Positions 12,678 to 24,630 of a DNA stretch of 64,000 nt are shown one piece after another (position 1 is the first letter of the stretch; each line of letters opens with the position of its first letter). This stretch comes from Pholiota molesta. Taxonomy: Eukaryota > Basidiomycota > Agaricomycetes > Agaricales > Strophariaceae. The stretch spans positions 1 through 64,000 of the forward strand of contig JACGCK010000143.1 in the NCBI GenBank assembly GCA_014925825.1. The letters are read 5' to 3'. The notes under the pieces are model-generated. The model did not search any database, was not told the DNA's origin, and saw only the letters and a list, made by a program, of their open reading frames with translations. Made by a program: the position numbers and the translations under genes.

Positions 12678-13318
12678 TCAAAAAATCGAACGAAGACGCC
12701 TGGATAAATTATCAGAATAACACCATAAGCAACTACAGAATATAAGACGTACGCGGGTAATGACTGCATTTTCGTTGGTGGGCTTGTGCTCATCCTCATT
12801 GTCGTCGTCGTCGTCACCGTCATCATCATCACCACCGGGTCCAGTGTTAGAGCCCCTGTTATTGTACCACTTCCACAGCTTCCAGCCAAAGAGCCCGACA
12901 CCGCCTGCCAAAAGAATAGATCCAATGGCCAGCACTGCAGGTGATGCAACAACTGCCGTAGCCGCGAATGACTGCAGCACAGAGAATGCGCCGCCGGTGA
13001 ATGCACCATATACTGACGATTGGAGTGCCGCGGCCAAACTGCCTAATGAAAGTTGAAAGTTGAGCATGATTAGGAGACGTAAGACAATAAAGCCATGACA
13101 TATGAATACGAACCTAAAAGAACACCGCTGCTCGTGAAACCCAGTGCATTCACAACCACAAGCGCCAGAGAGGGTAGGAGGACAGCCAGACCTGCGGCCG
13201 ACAGAGTTCCGGCGAGTGCAAGTGCATGCCTCCGCACGATGGCCCTGACTTGGTTGAGCAGCTGGGCGGAGATTTGTGCGACATGTGTGAGAGGCAGCTG
13301 GCTGAGTGCCTGCCTCAT
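12678..13318 (-). CDS. IFI6/IFI27-like (ISG12 family) membrane protein, copy 1
   Basis: Exons 13114-13318 and 12678-13042 on the minus strand; 189 residues from the chosen ATG. The family signature is present: a hydrophobic glycine/alanine-rich block with LPSLALVVVNALGFTSSGVL followed by LAAALQSSVYGAFTGGAF, then two further hydrophobic segments, so three to four membrane helices are likely. Animal relatives sit in mitochondria or ER and affect cell death and antiviral responses; roles in fungi are unknown. After the last helix comes a very acidic tract of about 20 Asp/Glu residues not seen in copy 2. The frame is open well upstream of this ATG, where copy 2 has its start (here ATC replaces that ATG), so a longer N terminus is possible. 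A 3' intron that would change the tail cannot be excluded. Confidence 0.8.
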
Positions 13319-13374
13319 GAGGGTGTTAACGAACGCGTTGATGTTGACGTTTGGGGGCCCAGGACCCCCGTTGT

Positions 13375-13800
13375 TTGAAACGAGGCGCAAACGAAGCAGC
13401 AATTTTTCTATTTTTGGAGCATCGCAGCACTGTCTCCAGAGAAAAGAAACGAACATAGAGGCTACGACTTCGCTTGGAAAGAGTTCAGAGGATGAATCAT
13501 TTGCAGGCTTATCGACGTCCTTGAACGACCAACATGAGTACATTGTCGATGGATATGAGAAAGAACAAAATACCTTACGATGATGCAAGAAACTTCTATC
13601 TTGAAAACGCCAGCCTGCGCAGGAAGGTTAATACTGCTTTTTCCATGCCCGTTTCGAGCTGCGGATGCTAAATATACTCTGGCCATCCTGCACAACATGA
13701 AGCAAAATCAGCTTGTTGTTCAACGTTCTGAATCGAATGCGAACCTAGAAAGCGCGATGGTGACTGCGCGACCTTCGCTATTCAATACGACTGCTTTTTT
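13375..13800 (-). repeat. Duplicated 5' flank of the IFI6-like genes, copy 1
   Basis: This stretch upstream of copy 1 is recognisably similar to 15460-15880 upstream of copy 2 (shared runs such as ttctatttttggagc, tctccagagaa, and ctggccatcctgcacaacatga), and in part to 14030-14260. It probably carries the promoter. Similarity was judged by eye. Confidence 0.6.
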
Positions 13801-14029
13801 TCTCGCGCGACGCCAAAAAAAAGGAGTACAGTCGAGAGCCTCAGGCCTCATTATCCATGTCTGTGATAACCCATAAACTCTCAAATCTCATAGATGGTTC
13901 GGTCCGCCAACCAACCCATAATCTTGGGTACTGTATCGGCTGCAGTAACTAACTGAGTATTGCTGTCGACAGATAACAGAAAGACCAGGTAACCTTGTGA
14001 TGATTCAAGATGCTTCTATCGTGGACTCG

Positions 14030-14830
14030 GACATGCCAACCTACGCAAGCACTGCGTTTTTCATTTCCGTTCGCGCCGCCGCCGCGGATGCCTACAAATC
14101 CTGCACAACATGAGCATACCCCAAATCAGCATCAGCTCTGTTCAGCGTCCGTAAATCGACTAAGTAGTCGGTGGGCACCTATATAGCGCGTTGACGACTG
14201 CGCAAGATTCGCTATCCAAGCTATATTCAAGCTTCAAGAATCAATACATCGTGCCAGTTGGGTCCACTTTTTGGGCTGCCAGGCTAGATAGAAATGGCGC
14301 GATTAGAACAACAGCACAAGATAATAAAACGAAACATACCAGTTGAAAGATAACTTGAAATGTTGATAGGACACTGTCAATGAGTATGTGTGCTTCACTT
14401 GGCTGCTTCTTTACCACTATGCAATTCGTGGTTGGTCGTCAATTGGCTCAAGCCTCAAATCCTTTGATGGGCGTCTGCAACAAACCCAAATAGAGCGCCA
14501 TTCGAAATCAATCAGGTACAGCAGAGAGCCACAAATGTGATGCACATCAAGCGCTGTAAAAAATGGTATCGCGAAACCCGCTTCCAGCCAGCAGCTGCAT
14601 GATAATGAATGCATGTATATACACGCGAGCTCATAATACTCATACCGCACACAGCGCCCAAGCAACTGCATAAAAAAAGGGCTCGTTCGATTCATTCGGT
14701 GTCTATGCATGTATGCAGCAGAAATGGTGGTATGAAAGGGACAGAGCGCGAAGCAGGTGGCGAATAGAAAGGAGGGGGAAAGTGCATATAAACAAGGGAA
14801 AAGTCTGGCTGGCGCGCGTCAACGCGTCAC
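14030..14830 (-). repeat. Gene-less copy of the IFI6-like flanking module
   Basis: The left part (to about 14260) repeats the promoter-like block (ccgttcgcgccgccgcggatgcc, agcgcgttgacgactgcgcaag). The right part (14270-14830) matches 15890-16570 (tggcgcgattagaa, gattggtcgtcaattggctcaa, catcaagcgctgta, tctatgcatgtatgcagcag). No intact IFI6-like coding sequence lies between them. An open frame at 14417-14710 (minus) has a weakly similar partner at 16171-16368; both hold AGFAIPF.TALD in part, perhaps a relic. Confidence 0.6.
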
Positions 14831-14861
14831 TACTGCCATCGACATCATCGGGGCATTATCC

Positions 14862-15315
14862 CTAGGATCCGGCCAACTTCAAGCACCAGAACACGGCTCC
14901 CGCTCCCAAAGAAATCACACCAGAGACGAGCATTAAGGGCGGCGCAATCACCGCCGTGGCCCCGAACGACATAAGCCACGCGAATATACCGCTGGTAAAT
15001 GCACCATAGCAGTACGACTGGATCAATGCAGCGACAGAACCTAATTTAAAAGACCGAGTTGGGAAAGATTAGAAACAAGATACGATGTAGCACTGAAGAC
15101 GCACCTGCAGCAACGCCTGCACTCGTGAAGCCCAGCACATTCACAGAGAATATGGTCAGACTGGGCAGAAGGGCGGCCAGGCCTGTCGCAGACAATAGTG
15201 TCCCGCCGAGTGCGTATATATGGCGGCTGGCGTGACCCAGCAGCTGGGCAGCGAATGGTGCGAGCACATTGACGCCGGGAATTCCGTTGCTGGCGATGGT
15301 ACTTAATGCGTTCAT
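14862..15315 (-). CDS. IFI6/IFI27-like (ISG12 family) membrane protein, copy 2
   Basis: Two exons, 15105-15315 and 14862-15040, with a 64-nt intron in the same place and phase (after the Gly of the GFTSxGV motif) as in copy 1; 129 residues. The order is LLSATGLAALLPSLTIFSVN, then VLGFTSAGVAAG, then SVAALIQSYCYGAFTSGIF, then two hydrophobic segments ending in KLAGS. Nearly all of it is membrane helix, as in animal IFI6/IFI27. Unlike copy 1 it has no acidic C-terminal tail. Start ATG 15313-15315 falls exactly where copy 1 has ATC. The two genes are tandem paralogues about 1.5 kb apart, with their flanks also duplicated. Confidence 0.85.
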
Positions 15316-15459
15316 TGCGTGCGTCGGCTTGTTTAGAAGGGGAGAAAAGAAAGATGCATGGGGTCTTATACCGTAAAATAAGCGCCCACACGCATGCTTC
15401 GTTTACTCACGATATGTACTGGAAGCTTCCGCACACCTTTGCATGTATACCCACACGGA

Positions 15460-16570
15460 TTGAAACGAGGCGTAAATTGTTCTATTTTTGGAGCGTCGCA
15501 ACACTTTCTCCAGAGAGTACACCGAGGCTGCGAAGTCGCTTGAAAAGAGTTCAGAGGACATTCTGTGCACGCTTATCGACGACCTTGAACGACCAAGATG
15601 AGACGACGCATATCACAAAGACCAAAAAACCTTACAACGACAGAACGTGCCGGCCCTGCGCAACAACTGCATTTTTCATTTCCGTTCGAGCCGCGGATGC
15701 CCACAAATACTGCTCTGGCCATCCTGCACAACATGAGCATACCCAGAATCAACTTCACCTCTGTTCAACATGCATGATTGACTAGTGGGTGCGAACCTGG
15801 GAAGCGCGTTGACGACTGCCCAAGCTTCGCTATAAAAGCTTCAAGAATCAATACATCGCGCCAGCTGGGTCCACCTTCCAGAGTGCGTTCAATGTCTCCC
15901 GCGATACGCACTAGATAGAATTGGCGCGATTAGAATAGCCACACATAATGATAAAACAGAACATACCAGCTACAAGAAATATATAGACAGGACAATGACT
16001 ATGAATATGCATGCTTCACCTAAGTAGCTGAGCACTCACTGCTTACTACTATACAGTCCGTGATTGGTCGTCAATTGGCTCAAATCCATTGATGGCATCT
16101 ACAACAAACTCAAAAAAAACAATATTAATAGCGCGCCATTCGAGGCCAGGTACAGCGTGGCCTGGAGCTCTCAAAGAGTCTCAAAGCCGCTTCCAGAGAG
16201 AACCAGAGGGCTGTGAAAGACTTTCCAGACACAGGTCAGTAGCGGGCAAATGTAATCCGCATCAAGCGCTGTAGAAAATGGGATCGCGAAACCCGCGCTT
16301 CCAGCCAACAACCGCATGATAATAAACGCACATATATACATGCAAACCGCGAGCTCAGTATACCGCACACAGCGCCCACGCGACGGAATAAAAAAAGTGC
16401 TCGTTCGATTCGTTTCGGTGTCTATGCATGTATGCAGCAGAAAGGTTGGTATGAGAGGGACAACAGAGCGCGAAGCAGCATAGGGAAACGGGCGGCGAAT
16501 AGAAAGAGGGGGATAAGTGCGATAATAACATAAACAAGGAAATGGTTTGGCTTGCGCGCGTGGGGCAGGT
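15460..16570 (-). repeat. Duplicated 5' flank of IFI6-like copy 2 plus second flanking module
   Basis: 15460-15880 matches the upstream block of copy 1, and 15890-16570 matches 14270-14830. The arrangement gene-flank-module repeated along the minus strand indicates unequal exchange or segmental tandem duplication. No further gene is supported in this stretch. Confidence 0.6.
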
Positions 16571-16656
16571 GTCGGCTGCCCCCATTATTATTATAGAAAT
16601 GTGCCCCGACTTCCAAAATTCGAGAATTCTCATTTTCCGCGACGTAGTTGGGTATT

Positions 16657-17544
16657 CTACTTGGCTTGGACGAAGCCCTTTCCAGAGTATCCTTCCGATG
16701 AGATACCTGAGAGGTAAAATAGGAATGTTTTAGTAAACGTCAAAGAGGATAGGAGAAAGAGTGGACGCGGAGTTGGCTACACGACACGCCCAAGCACACG
16801 GACTTGTCGCGTAGCAAAGATAGGAAACCTGGCTCGAAAAGAGAACAGCACGTACCAGTGATAGGATTCAACTTCATCTCCTTGGCACGCTCGTTCGAGG
16901 CCTCCTGCCATTCCTTGTTGATGGTCCTGGGCGGCGTTTGTCCTATGCGTAGTTACCGACCATCAGCACCCCTCCAGACATCCAGCAGCAACAGAACAAC
17001 ATACCGCGAGACTGGATGGCCAAGAAAACGAGACCGGAGATACCGACAAGCGCAAGGGTGGAGAGGAAGATCTTGAGGTTGTCGCCGGGTTGGCTCGTGG
17101 GGGTCCTGGGACCATGGGGGCCGAACGCCACGTAGTACGCTGCACAAAGGAAAAGAAGCACCCTGCATCAGCAACACGGCGCACACCCGACAGCACGCGC
17201 CACCACGCCACAGGGAGGCCACCACGTCTCCCCCAGTACGGAGCAGCAGCAGGCCACTCAAAACCAACACACCACTCACCGGCCTTTTTCTCGTCTAGCG
17301 ACAGCGTCTTCCAGTCCTTCTGCTGCACGAGCTCTAGCTGCTCGTGCACGGAGGCCTTCTCGTCGTTGGTCATGCGCGCCCACTGCGCCTCGATGTTGGA
17401 GAGCGGGATCGGGGCGACGCGGGAGGACGTCGCGGTGGACGAGCTGGCGGCGGCGTCGACGTGGTTCGCGGTGGCGGTCGTCAGGCAGCGACGCTGCGCG
17501 GCGGACTTGAGGGCCGATGAGCGCGCCAGGCGGAGGGCTTGCAT
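16657..17544 (-). CDS. COX5: Cytochrome c oxidase subunit IV (yeast Cox5 / animal COX4 family), mitochondrial
   Basis: Four exons, 17280-17544, 17005-17139, 16856-16942 and 16657-16706, all joined in phase 1; 178 residues. The N terminus (MQALRLARSSALKSAAQRR) is rich in Arg, Ala and Ser and is a typical matrix presequence. The body has the family landmarks: IEAQWARMTNDEKASVHEQL, DWKTLSLDEKKAAYYVAFGP, one membrane helix (about residues 105-130, IFLSTLALVGISGLVFLAIQ), and INKEWQEASNERAKEMKLNP followed by a short glycine-containing tail. The subunit contacts Cox1 in complex IV and tunes its activity. Only one copy is present in the window. Confidence 0.93.
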
Positions 17545-17841
17545 TTTTAAGATTATTGAGGGAGAGGAGGAGGGGATATATGTACGACAGAAAAGAACCT
17601 CAAGTGCGTCAAAACACGGGTAAATCGGGAATCGTCCGGATCGAGCCGGGGCTCAGCCACACTAGTCTCGCGAGTCTCAGCCCAGCCAATTCTAGAGCAC
17701 GCAATGGTCACTTGTATTTCATTTTACAGTTGGGAACAGCAGAAAGAAAAAAGAGTCGAAGGGATGGTTCAAGATGTAAGCAGCATGTATCGTACACTAA
17801 ACAACGACAAAACTCCCTCCCCCCGTCACAAAAAAAAGCGC

Positions 17842-19342
17842 TTAGGCAGCACCGTCGGCGGCGCCAGCTCCGGGGCAGTCGCGCGAGATGTGCCCTTCAG
17901 AGCCGCAGGTGTAGCAAGCGCGCTTCTGGGGTTGGGGGCAGTCGCGGCTGATGTGGCCCTATAGGAAACAGCATCTCAGAATCAAATCCTGCACAAGAAA
18001 AATACAAGGACTTACGACACCGGAGCAGTTATAGCACTTCGAGCCTTGAACGCAGTCGCGCGACAAGTGGCCGACACCACCGCAGGAGTAGCTATTCGAA
18101 CAGAAGCGGTTGGTATTGTAATCTCGCACAGAAATTATCTATCTTACCAAGTCTTCTGGTTTCCACCACCGAAGGAGCCGTAGCTTCCTCCAGCACCGGA
18201 GGCAGCGTCGGGGCAGGAGCGAGCGATGTGGCCCACCTTTCCGCACTTGTAGCACTCTGTGCCAGCTCCGCCGGAGAATCCTCCTGCAGCAGAGGCACCA
18301 GCATCAGGGCAGTCGCGGGACTACAGCGAAACACATATTTAACATTTAAAGTAGAGGAAGCGCAATGGAAAGACGCACGATGTGACCCTCCTGGCCGCAC
18401 TTGTAGCAAGACTTGGCCTTAGCGGGGGCGCTGCAATCGCGAGAGACGTGTCCCTCAGCACCACCTGTTTAGAGTTTAACAAAGTTGAACAAGCAGAAAA
18501 CTAAGTTTATACGTACAGTTGTAGCTAATGAACAGACCAGCAGAAATAAATCGTTAGTACAAACACTTTCGCGGATAAGAAGTATTGTGCAGTGTCCTCG
18601 GCAAGCCACCTCAGAAGAGACTAGCGAACAGAGCACAAAGGGAATGTCGATGATTTACCAGGTAGGAGTTCCCGCCTTGGGGCAGTTTGCCGCTTGGTGG
18701 CCGACTGTAATGGAGGTAAGATACGGATTCAACACAGCAGAGTTTTTGAAACAGAGAGATGTGTGTAAGTGTGTGTGTGGAGGTAAGGCAAGGTTATACA
18801 GCAACAGATGGCAGGACGCGATGACGGTGATGATATATGCGCATATGAGACAGATGCGATGGATGGAAGGAGCGGGCAAAAAGACAATTTATTGGTTTTG
18901 TGGAGTAACGAGATTGGTTATGCAAACTAAGTTCCAACATGACGAACATATAGATCGACGATAGGGAACATAGAAGCTCTCGTGGGCGAAGAAAACCCGA
19001 TAGAAAAATGAAAGGGCGCCCGCCTCCACTTGCACCCGTCTAAATACAAGAGGTGGGACAGTAATGAGGGAAATAGGGAAAGGCTTGCCCGACTTGCGAT
19101 AGCGCCAGCCAGTCAAAGGGGGTAAAGAAGGGGTAAAAGTGTGGCAGGAAGCAATGCTACCAGCCACGAAAAGGGTATATATGGCCTCCTTTCGCAAGGA
19201 GGAAGGTATAGACACCGACGGGGGGTATGGGAAAAAACGCTCCACACAGAAGGACGACACAGCAAGGGAAAGAAAGGAGAAAACATCAACAACGACAACA
19301 CGCACAACCACCGCAATTGAAACATCCACGAGCACCGGACAT
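17842..19342 (-). CDS. GIS2: CCHC zinc-knuckle RNA/DNA-binding protein (GIS2 / CNBP / byr3)
   Basis: Seven exons: 19306-19342, 18659-18704, 18517-18524, 18379-18464, 18148-18320, 18016-18091 and 17842-17958; 180 residues. Seven CX2CX4HX4C knuckles follow each other: [84 protein letters not shown] and [14 protein letters not shown], with a Gly/Ser/Ala linker before the fifth. Seven knuckles is the same count as in yeast Gis2 and vertebrate CNBP, which bind G-rich RNA and affect translation and stress granules. Exon 3 is only 8 nt, and intron 1 is about 600 nt, far longer than other introns here. The assignment of the first exon depends on that long intron, but its CFNCGG completes the first knuckle exactly. 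Confidence 0.93.
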
Positions 19343-19965
19343 TTTGAAAGTCGTAAGAAGAGGTTTAAGAGAAGAGTTGGTTTTTATTTAGGATCTAAAA
19401 GGAGAAAATATGATCAGTCATCACATCGGGCAAAGACAGCAGGTAGATTAGAGAAGAAATTGAAGCCCTAGTAGACAGCATCGCAGGCAAGCGATATCCG
19501 CCCATAAAGATGGGCTGTGCATGAAACAACAACCACAAAAGAAACGCCCCAGATTTTCCTGTAAGGCTGGCCATTCCTTCGCATGGTCGAGTCCGAAACA
19601 CTCGCGACGCCCAGATCTGCAAGGAAGAGGACTTGAACGTACTTTCTGATAACAAACAACGCCCGTCTGCTGAAGGAGAAAGTGTGTTGGAGAAGCGAGA
19701 TGGTGGTTGAGAAGAAGAGCGATTTTCAGAACCCCACAAGCGCACACAAAAAAATTGTGATCAATTGTTTATGTAATACAACACATGTCTGCTGATGACA
19801 CCGATGACGGCACCGCAGCCTTGCCGCAGCCTCACTGCAATCTGCAACCCAGGTTCGCTATTTGCACTCTGCATATCATAGCAGCACAATGTTGTAACAA
19901 TAAGAAAGGATTGAATTAATACACAAAAAAGGCACAGCGCAGGTAATAGAAAAAAAACCGAAGCT
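19343..19965. other. Intergenic between GIS2 and RPN8
   Basis: It holds the GIS2 5' UTR and promoter (GIS2 starts at 19342 on the minus strand) and the 3' UTR of RPN8. No gene is supported. Confidence 0.5.
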
Positions 19966-21170
19966 CTACTTGTCCGCCTTCTTAGCGCTCTCTGCTTTCC
20001 CAGAACTCGCCTCGCCACTCTCCTTCTTGACCTCCTCCTTCGCGTCCTTGTCCTTCTCCGACTTCTTCTCGCCCTCCTCCAGCTCCGCCCGCCCGATCGT
20101 CGCCTTGTTATCCACGAGCGCATGCAGGGCGATCACCGCACGCAGCAGGCTGCTCAGGTAGACGACGAGCATCTGGTCGTTCGTGCTCGACGCGAAGCTC
20201 TGCGTCGCCACGGGGTCCGACAGATCCGGCAGCAGGTTCAGCGCGTCTTGGAGGAGGTACACGATCTGGTGGTTGACGGGCATCGTGCCTGCGGCGACTT
20301 CGACGAGGTATTTTTGGATATCCGACAAGCGCGATTGCAGGCCGCGGAGCGAGGATAGTTGCTCGCTCACGCGCGTTGCCAGTGTCGTCGTCGTCGAGTC
20401 TTTGATATCGCGTAGGAGGTGCTCTACACCGATCTCCTCTGCCTCCTCCGCCTCGATGGCAGAAGGCACGTGTAGGAACGTTTTCCGCGTTTCTGTGCCA
20501 TCCTACTGTATGTCAGCTGAGAATTCCTGGGCGAGGTATTGCAACATACATCTTTGATTTCCTCCACTGCGAAATAAGAGTCCGTGGGCATCCCCACGAC
20601 CTGTGGCCGCACATCGACGATCACCATGACCGGCCGTGCAATAAATCGTTTGAAAAGGTCGTTGATCTCTTGATCTGAGGCTCGCAATTTTGGTCCAGTA
20701 TGATACCACCCAATCATCCTTTCCCTAGCTAAAGGATTTCGTATGAGCGTTGTGAAAGAAAGTGCCCGAAGTAAAACCTCACCATTAACCTTCTTGAACA
20801 TCTCGTACATGCCCTCAATGTAATTATGGTCCAAGAACCACGTCTTGCTGTCCTTCTCATCTTCCTCGAATGGGATACCAAAGGAATTGGCAACATTTAT
20901 TGTCTTTCCATTATCTTGTCCCAGAAGCACGCCGACGACTCGTTTCTGCGAACTGCGCGAGACAGAGCGGGCATGATGATCCGTCACCGATAGCAGAACC
21001 AAAGGGTGCACGACTGGAAGGAGGGCATTTAGATGTGGCTCAGATCAAGAAATATTACAGACGTACTGACAGTCGTGCTTGCTAGGGCGGTTAGCTAGAC
21101 CAACTTTATCAATGCACTGAATTAGCAAATGTAAAATGTATAGTACCTGCTCTGTTGTTGTTGCTACCAT
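19966..21170 (-). CDS. RPN8: 26S proteasome lid subunit Rpn8 (PSMD7), non-catalytic MPN protein
   Basis: Five exons, 21147-21170, 21067-21094, 20783-21013, 20550-20728 and 19966-20502; 332 residues. An MPN domain starts at [15 protein letters not shown] and continues through [29 protein letters not shown] and [13 protein letters not shown]. Where active Rpn11 has HxH of the JAMM metal site this protein has HTG, so it is the inactive partner that heterodimerises with Rpn11. [17 protein letters not shown] is the conserved end of the domain. The C-terminal half has helices of the lid bundle and then a highly charged Lys/Glu tail. Exon 2 (28 nt) uses the acceptor GGTCTAG; using the nearer CCCTAG would break the frame. 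Confidence 0.95.
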
Positions 21171-21911
21171 GGTGTGCAGATATGCTGCTAGTGCAAGTTG
21201 CCCCCAAGTAGAAAAGACGGAAGGAGTTGAGAATCAGTTGCTACAAGCATCGACTGACGCGTTCGCATCGACGCGTATGTTGTTTTGGTTTGTTATGCAG
21301 TAGCTTCTCGATGTCTGAATTAGGGGCCGCGCATGTAATTCTGTATTCTCTGAATCTACATCACGACGCCGTAGGGCGCTTCATCTGACAGTAAATATGC
21401 AGTACCAGGGTCTACAGAACATGTCGCAAGTCGCTTCAAATTATCATGTAGACCCTTCAACGTCCCTCCCCCATTTCCGCCAGTTCCGCCTAGTATGGTT
21501 GTAACATCGATTCGCGTTTCCGGCGTTTAGTAGCGTTATTTCAACACCACCTAAAAATCGTTAACCCTGAGGACAGTTCGCAACCCTGCCTCTACACGTG
21601 CGATATCCTGTAAGAGATCACTGACTACGAAGAATGCTTAGAAGGCACTGCTGCCTCGAATATTAGAGACTAGAATTATGGAACAGATTGATTGTGGACA
21701 GAGCCACTTCAATCCATGGTGCTATATATACCAATTACAGAAAATGAATAATGGTGGCAAGATAATATGTGAATAAGTGAGTATTTAGATATATCGGATA
21801 ACTTCGTATCAAGAAATACGGCAAAATGGATGTAGTGATAGGATTCAAGAATTCGAAGGGGTTGGACGTATCAAATTGTGTGGCAGGAGCAAGATCACTG
21901 TTAGAGTCAAC
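21171..21911. other. Intergenic between RPN8 and the DUF6697-like gene
   Basis: No gene seen. It contains the RPN8 promoter (minus strand, to the right of 21170) and the 3' UTR of the next minus-strand gene. Confidence 0.5.
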
Positions 21912-24630
21912 TTAAGCACAACGGTGGCCGTCCTCATCAGGAGTTGCGGCGGAATCTAACGGCGTGGTTGATGACTGGCCATTTGTCTGTCTTTTGGCCA
22001 TGGCAGTTTTCTTTCGTGTATTGCTCGCTCGCTCGAGCCTCTTCGCTTGTTCAGCAGCCAATCGGCCTGAATATTGAGGTAGCTTCTGTCTCATATCATT
22101 AGCGAAGACGTGGTCATACTGGACACAACGCATGCGAATGATGTCAATCGCCTTTTTTTTAATACAAAAGCGACCATTGTCAATCTCTACCAGAAAATAT
22201 GAAACAATGGAATTGACATACCTCTTCGCCTTTACAGAAAGCCGTGATAATATCGTCCCTATCAACTGGAGTACCCTCACGGCGTCTGATTCTCAACATC
22301 TCAGTCTCTATGAGGGATTTTTCCTCCTCGTCCTTTTCTTCATCGGTCATACCAACGACTGGAAGGATACCGGCCTTTCTTAAGGCAATCCGAGCGCGCA
22401 TGGCCACATATACATCAAATTTTTGCATGTCAGTAGTGATGTGGCCCATTGATTTTGCACCTTCCAATCGATAAGAAAATTATCGCCATGCCAGGACTAC
22501 AAGGCTACTCACTTGAAAAGGTTGAGAGCGAAACTGCTCTGGCGTTATCACGCCAACGAGCGTGAACTCGTAATCCCCAAGATACAGCCACAGAGCTGGT
22601 GATGTGTCCGATCTCTTGCAGAAGACTGACCAAGGAGGATTTTCCAATATTTCATGGCGCGAGGAATATATAAGCCCTGGCATCCCCGGCCTACTTGGCA
22701 TTGCGGGGTTTAAAGAAAGCGTCGGGAATAACAGCTGACGACGACGGGAGCGATCTGACGGATTTCGCTGTGCCGGAATATACTGCAGCCACGTTTGATT
22801 ACTGCCTCCGTAGGCGGCATGTAAAAATGCTCGAGAGACCTCGATATCGAGTGGCTGGGGACATATTGCGAGAGGCGATGATGACTGGAGATAGGGCTCA
22901 ACGACAGATGGTGAGAGGTTAAAGGCTTTTTGATCGGGCAGACTCCGATTCCGGACAAACTTCAAAACAGGTAGAACATCAGGACTAGAGTAACGCAACA
23001 AAGAGGCCTGAACAAACCGCAGAATTTGCCGTGGACCCCATCAAAGTTGAAGAAGATGCAAAGGCTTGACCTGGAAGTTGCCCAGAGGGTGATGCAGGCC
23101 TCGATTCTTGTACCCAACGCTCGACGGAGTGGTCTAAGATCAAGGATCAAGGAAATCCGCACGAAACTCAGAATCTATGTCGTTCTGCATGGAGTGGACA
23201 TACCTGTCGGGAGGATTCTGACCAAGCTGAAGGTGTAGGGGATTGATATGAGATATCCGACATATAACTCAAATCATCATCGCTTGATTCTCGAACGCTA
23301 GCACTTGGAGCATCGGTCTAACGTAGAAGAATGTGATCATGAATTACAAGCCTACGATGCCATGACAGGAATCCACCTACCTGTTGAGAAGAGATTGGGT
23401 CTTCATTTAATATTTGATCGACTTCGGAATTTTCAGTAACGGAGAGTCCTTGGGAGGTAGACACTTGAGGAGGGTCTGGATGACTCTCTGATTCGTTCCG
23501 AATGCTTTCTCTCTCGACATCCAACATCGTTGAAGGTTCCGGTACTCTATCGCTTGCTGCATGACATGTGAGATTGGCCTAGAGAAAGATCAACGACTCA
23601 GGATACCGATGAATGAAAGAAAAATGAAAGCGTAGACAAACACTAGAGTCGTTTTCCGAGGTCAAAGCCGAAGGGGATGGGGCATTTTGATTGGAGAGTT
23701 GAGAATCAGAGATAGGAGGAGAGGCCGATATTTGTACTGAGGTTGACAAGGGCATATCCTAAAATCAACGAACACGGTCATAAGCTGAAGTATAAGTGAC
23801 TGCGTGTATTCCACTACATCTTCCGAAGCACCTACATCTTCGGAAGGGATTGGGGGTTCACCTTCGTCGACTTCATCCCTCATAAACACGGGATTCTTCA
23901 GTTCGTAGCTTTGATCAACAGATGTTGTTTCCCCATATTTTCAATACCTCCTTCAAGCTCTAAAGCCGACGACGGCCCTGGTACCATGTCATCGCTCTCG
24001 TCCAAGGTCAGATCAATCTGGATGATTTTTGATTAGCCACCTATGATGAAGAGACAAATCGTCCACATACTGTGATAGCGCTGGATGTCTATTGAGTTGT
24101 TAATGCAATTGGATGCAGCAACTATACTGAAAACTCGCCTGAGATACCACAGGAGCTGGGTTCAGTTTTCGGCGCTTGACTCGATTGTTTTCTTCATCAC
24201 TGGCACATCGTTGACTCAGGGGCATTTCGAGCTTTACAGGAGATGCGAAAGTCTGACAGTAATGAGAAGTTAGATAGTGTAGACCAACGTCAACAGATAG
24301 ATATAAGCACTCACTTCTTCTGTTTTGTAAAGAACAGGTGCGTCGATAAGTTCAAGAGAGGGTGACCGACTCTGGTGTCTTTTAACGATGAGCCTTCGGT
24401 TCATGCTCTCCGCGACAACAGCTCGGCCGAGTAATACGCGCGTCTCTTTGAGCTCGTTCTGTGTGTCGGACAGCTGTCTCTTGTACTCTTCATTCGCGCG
24501 CCCTGCGCTGTATAGCCGCGCTTTTACTAGACAGTAAGATGGAAAAGTGTTTGATATCAGTTCCTTCTAGGAAACGATTGAAATATTGAAAGAGCTTACA
24601 TATCACGTTTTCAGCCTCCAAGGCGCGCAT
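21912..24630 (-). CDS. DUF6697-like coiled-coil protein of agaricomycetes
   Basis: The gene starts at ATG 24630 (MRALEAENVI), followed by an intron and a helical Glu/Lys/Arg-rich exon (LKARLYSAGRANEEYKRQLS). Several acidic, Ser-rich exons follow between 24300 and 23000 whose borders I did not fix. The C-terminal half (22950-21912) has the order expected for DUF6697: ALWLYLGDYEFTLVGVITPEQF, QNQWATSLL, MRARIALRKAGILP, DRDDIITAFCKGEE, then AIDIIRMRCVQYDHVFANDM and a basic tail. Between QNQWATSLLTC and KFDVYVAMRARIAL the frame must change by one base at a run of five T (22420-22424, plus strand), and no intron explains this. No molecular role is known. The family name is from memory of the motif pattern and should be treated as likely, not certain. 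Confidence 0.7.

Noticed and set aside
14417..14710. 97-codon minus-strand frame with a weak partner at 16171-16368
   Set aside because: Both lie in duplicated flanks; similarity follows the DNA repeat and the frames do not stay parallel, so coding was not accepted.
18705..19305. snoRNA hosted in GIS2 intron 1
   Set aside because: No convincing C/D or H/ACA box pair or terminal stem was seen.
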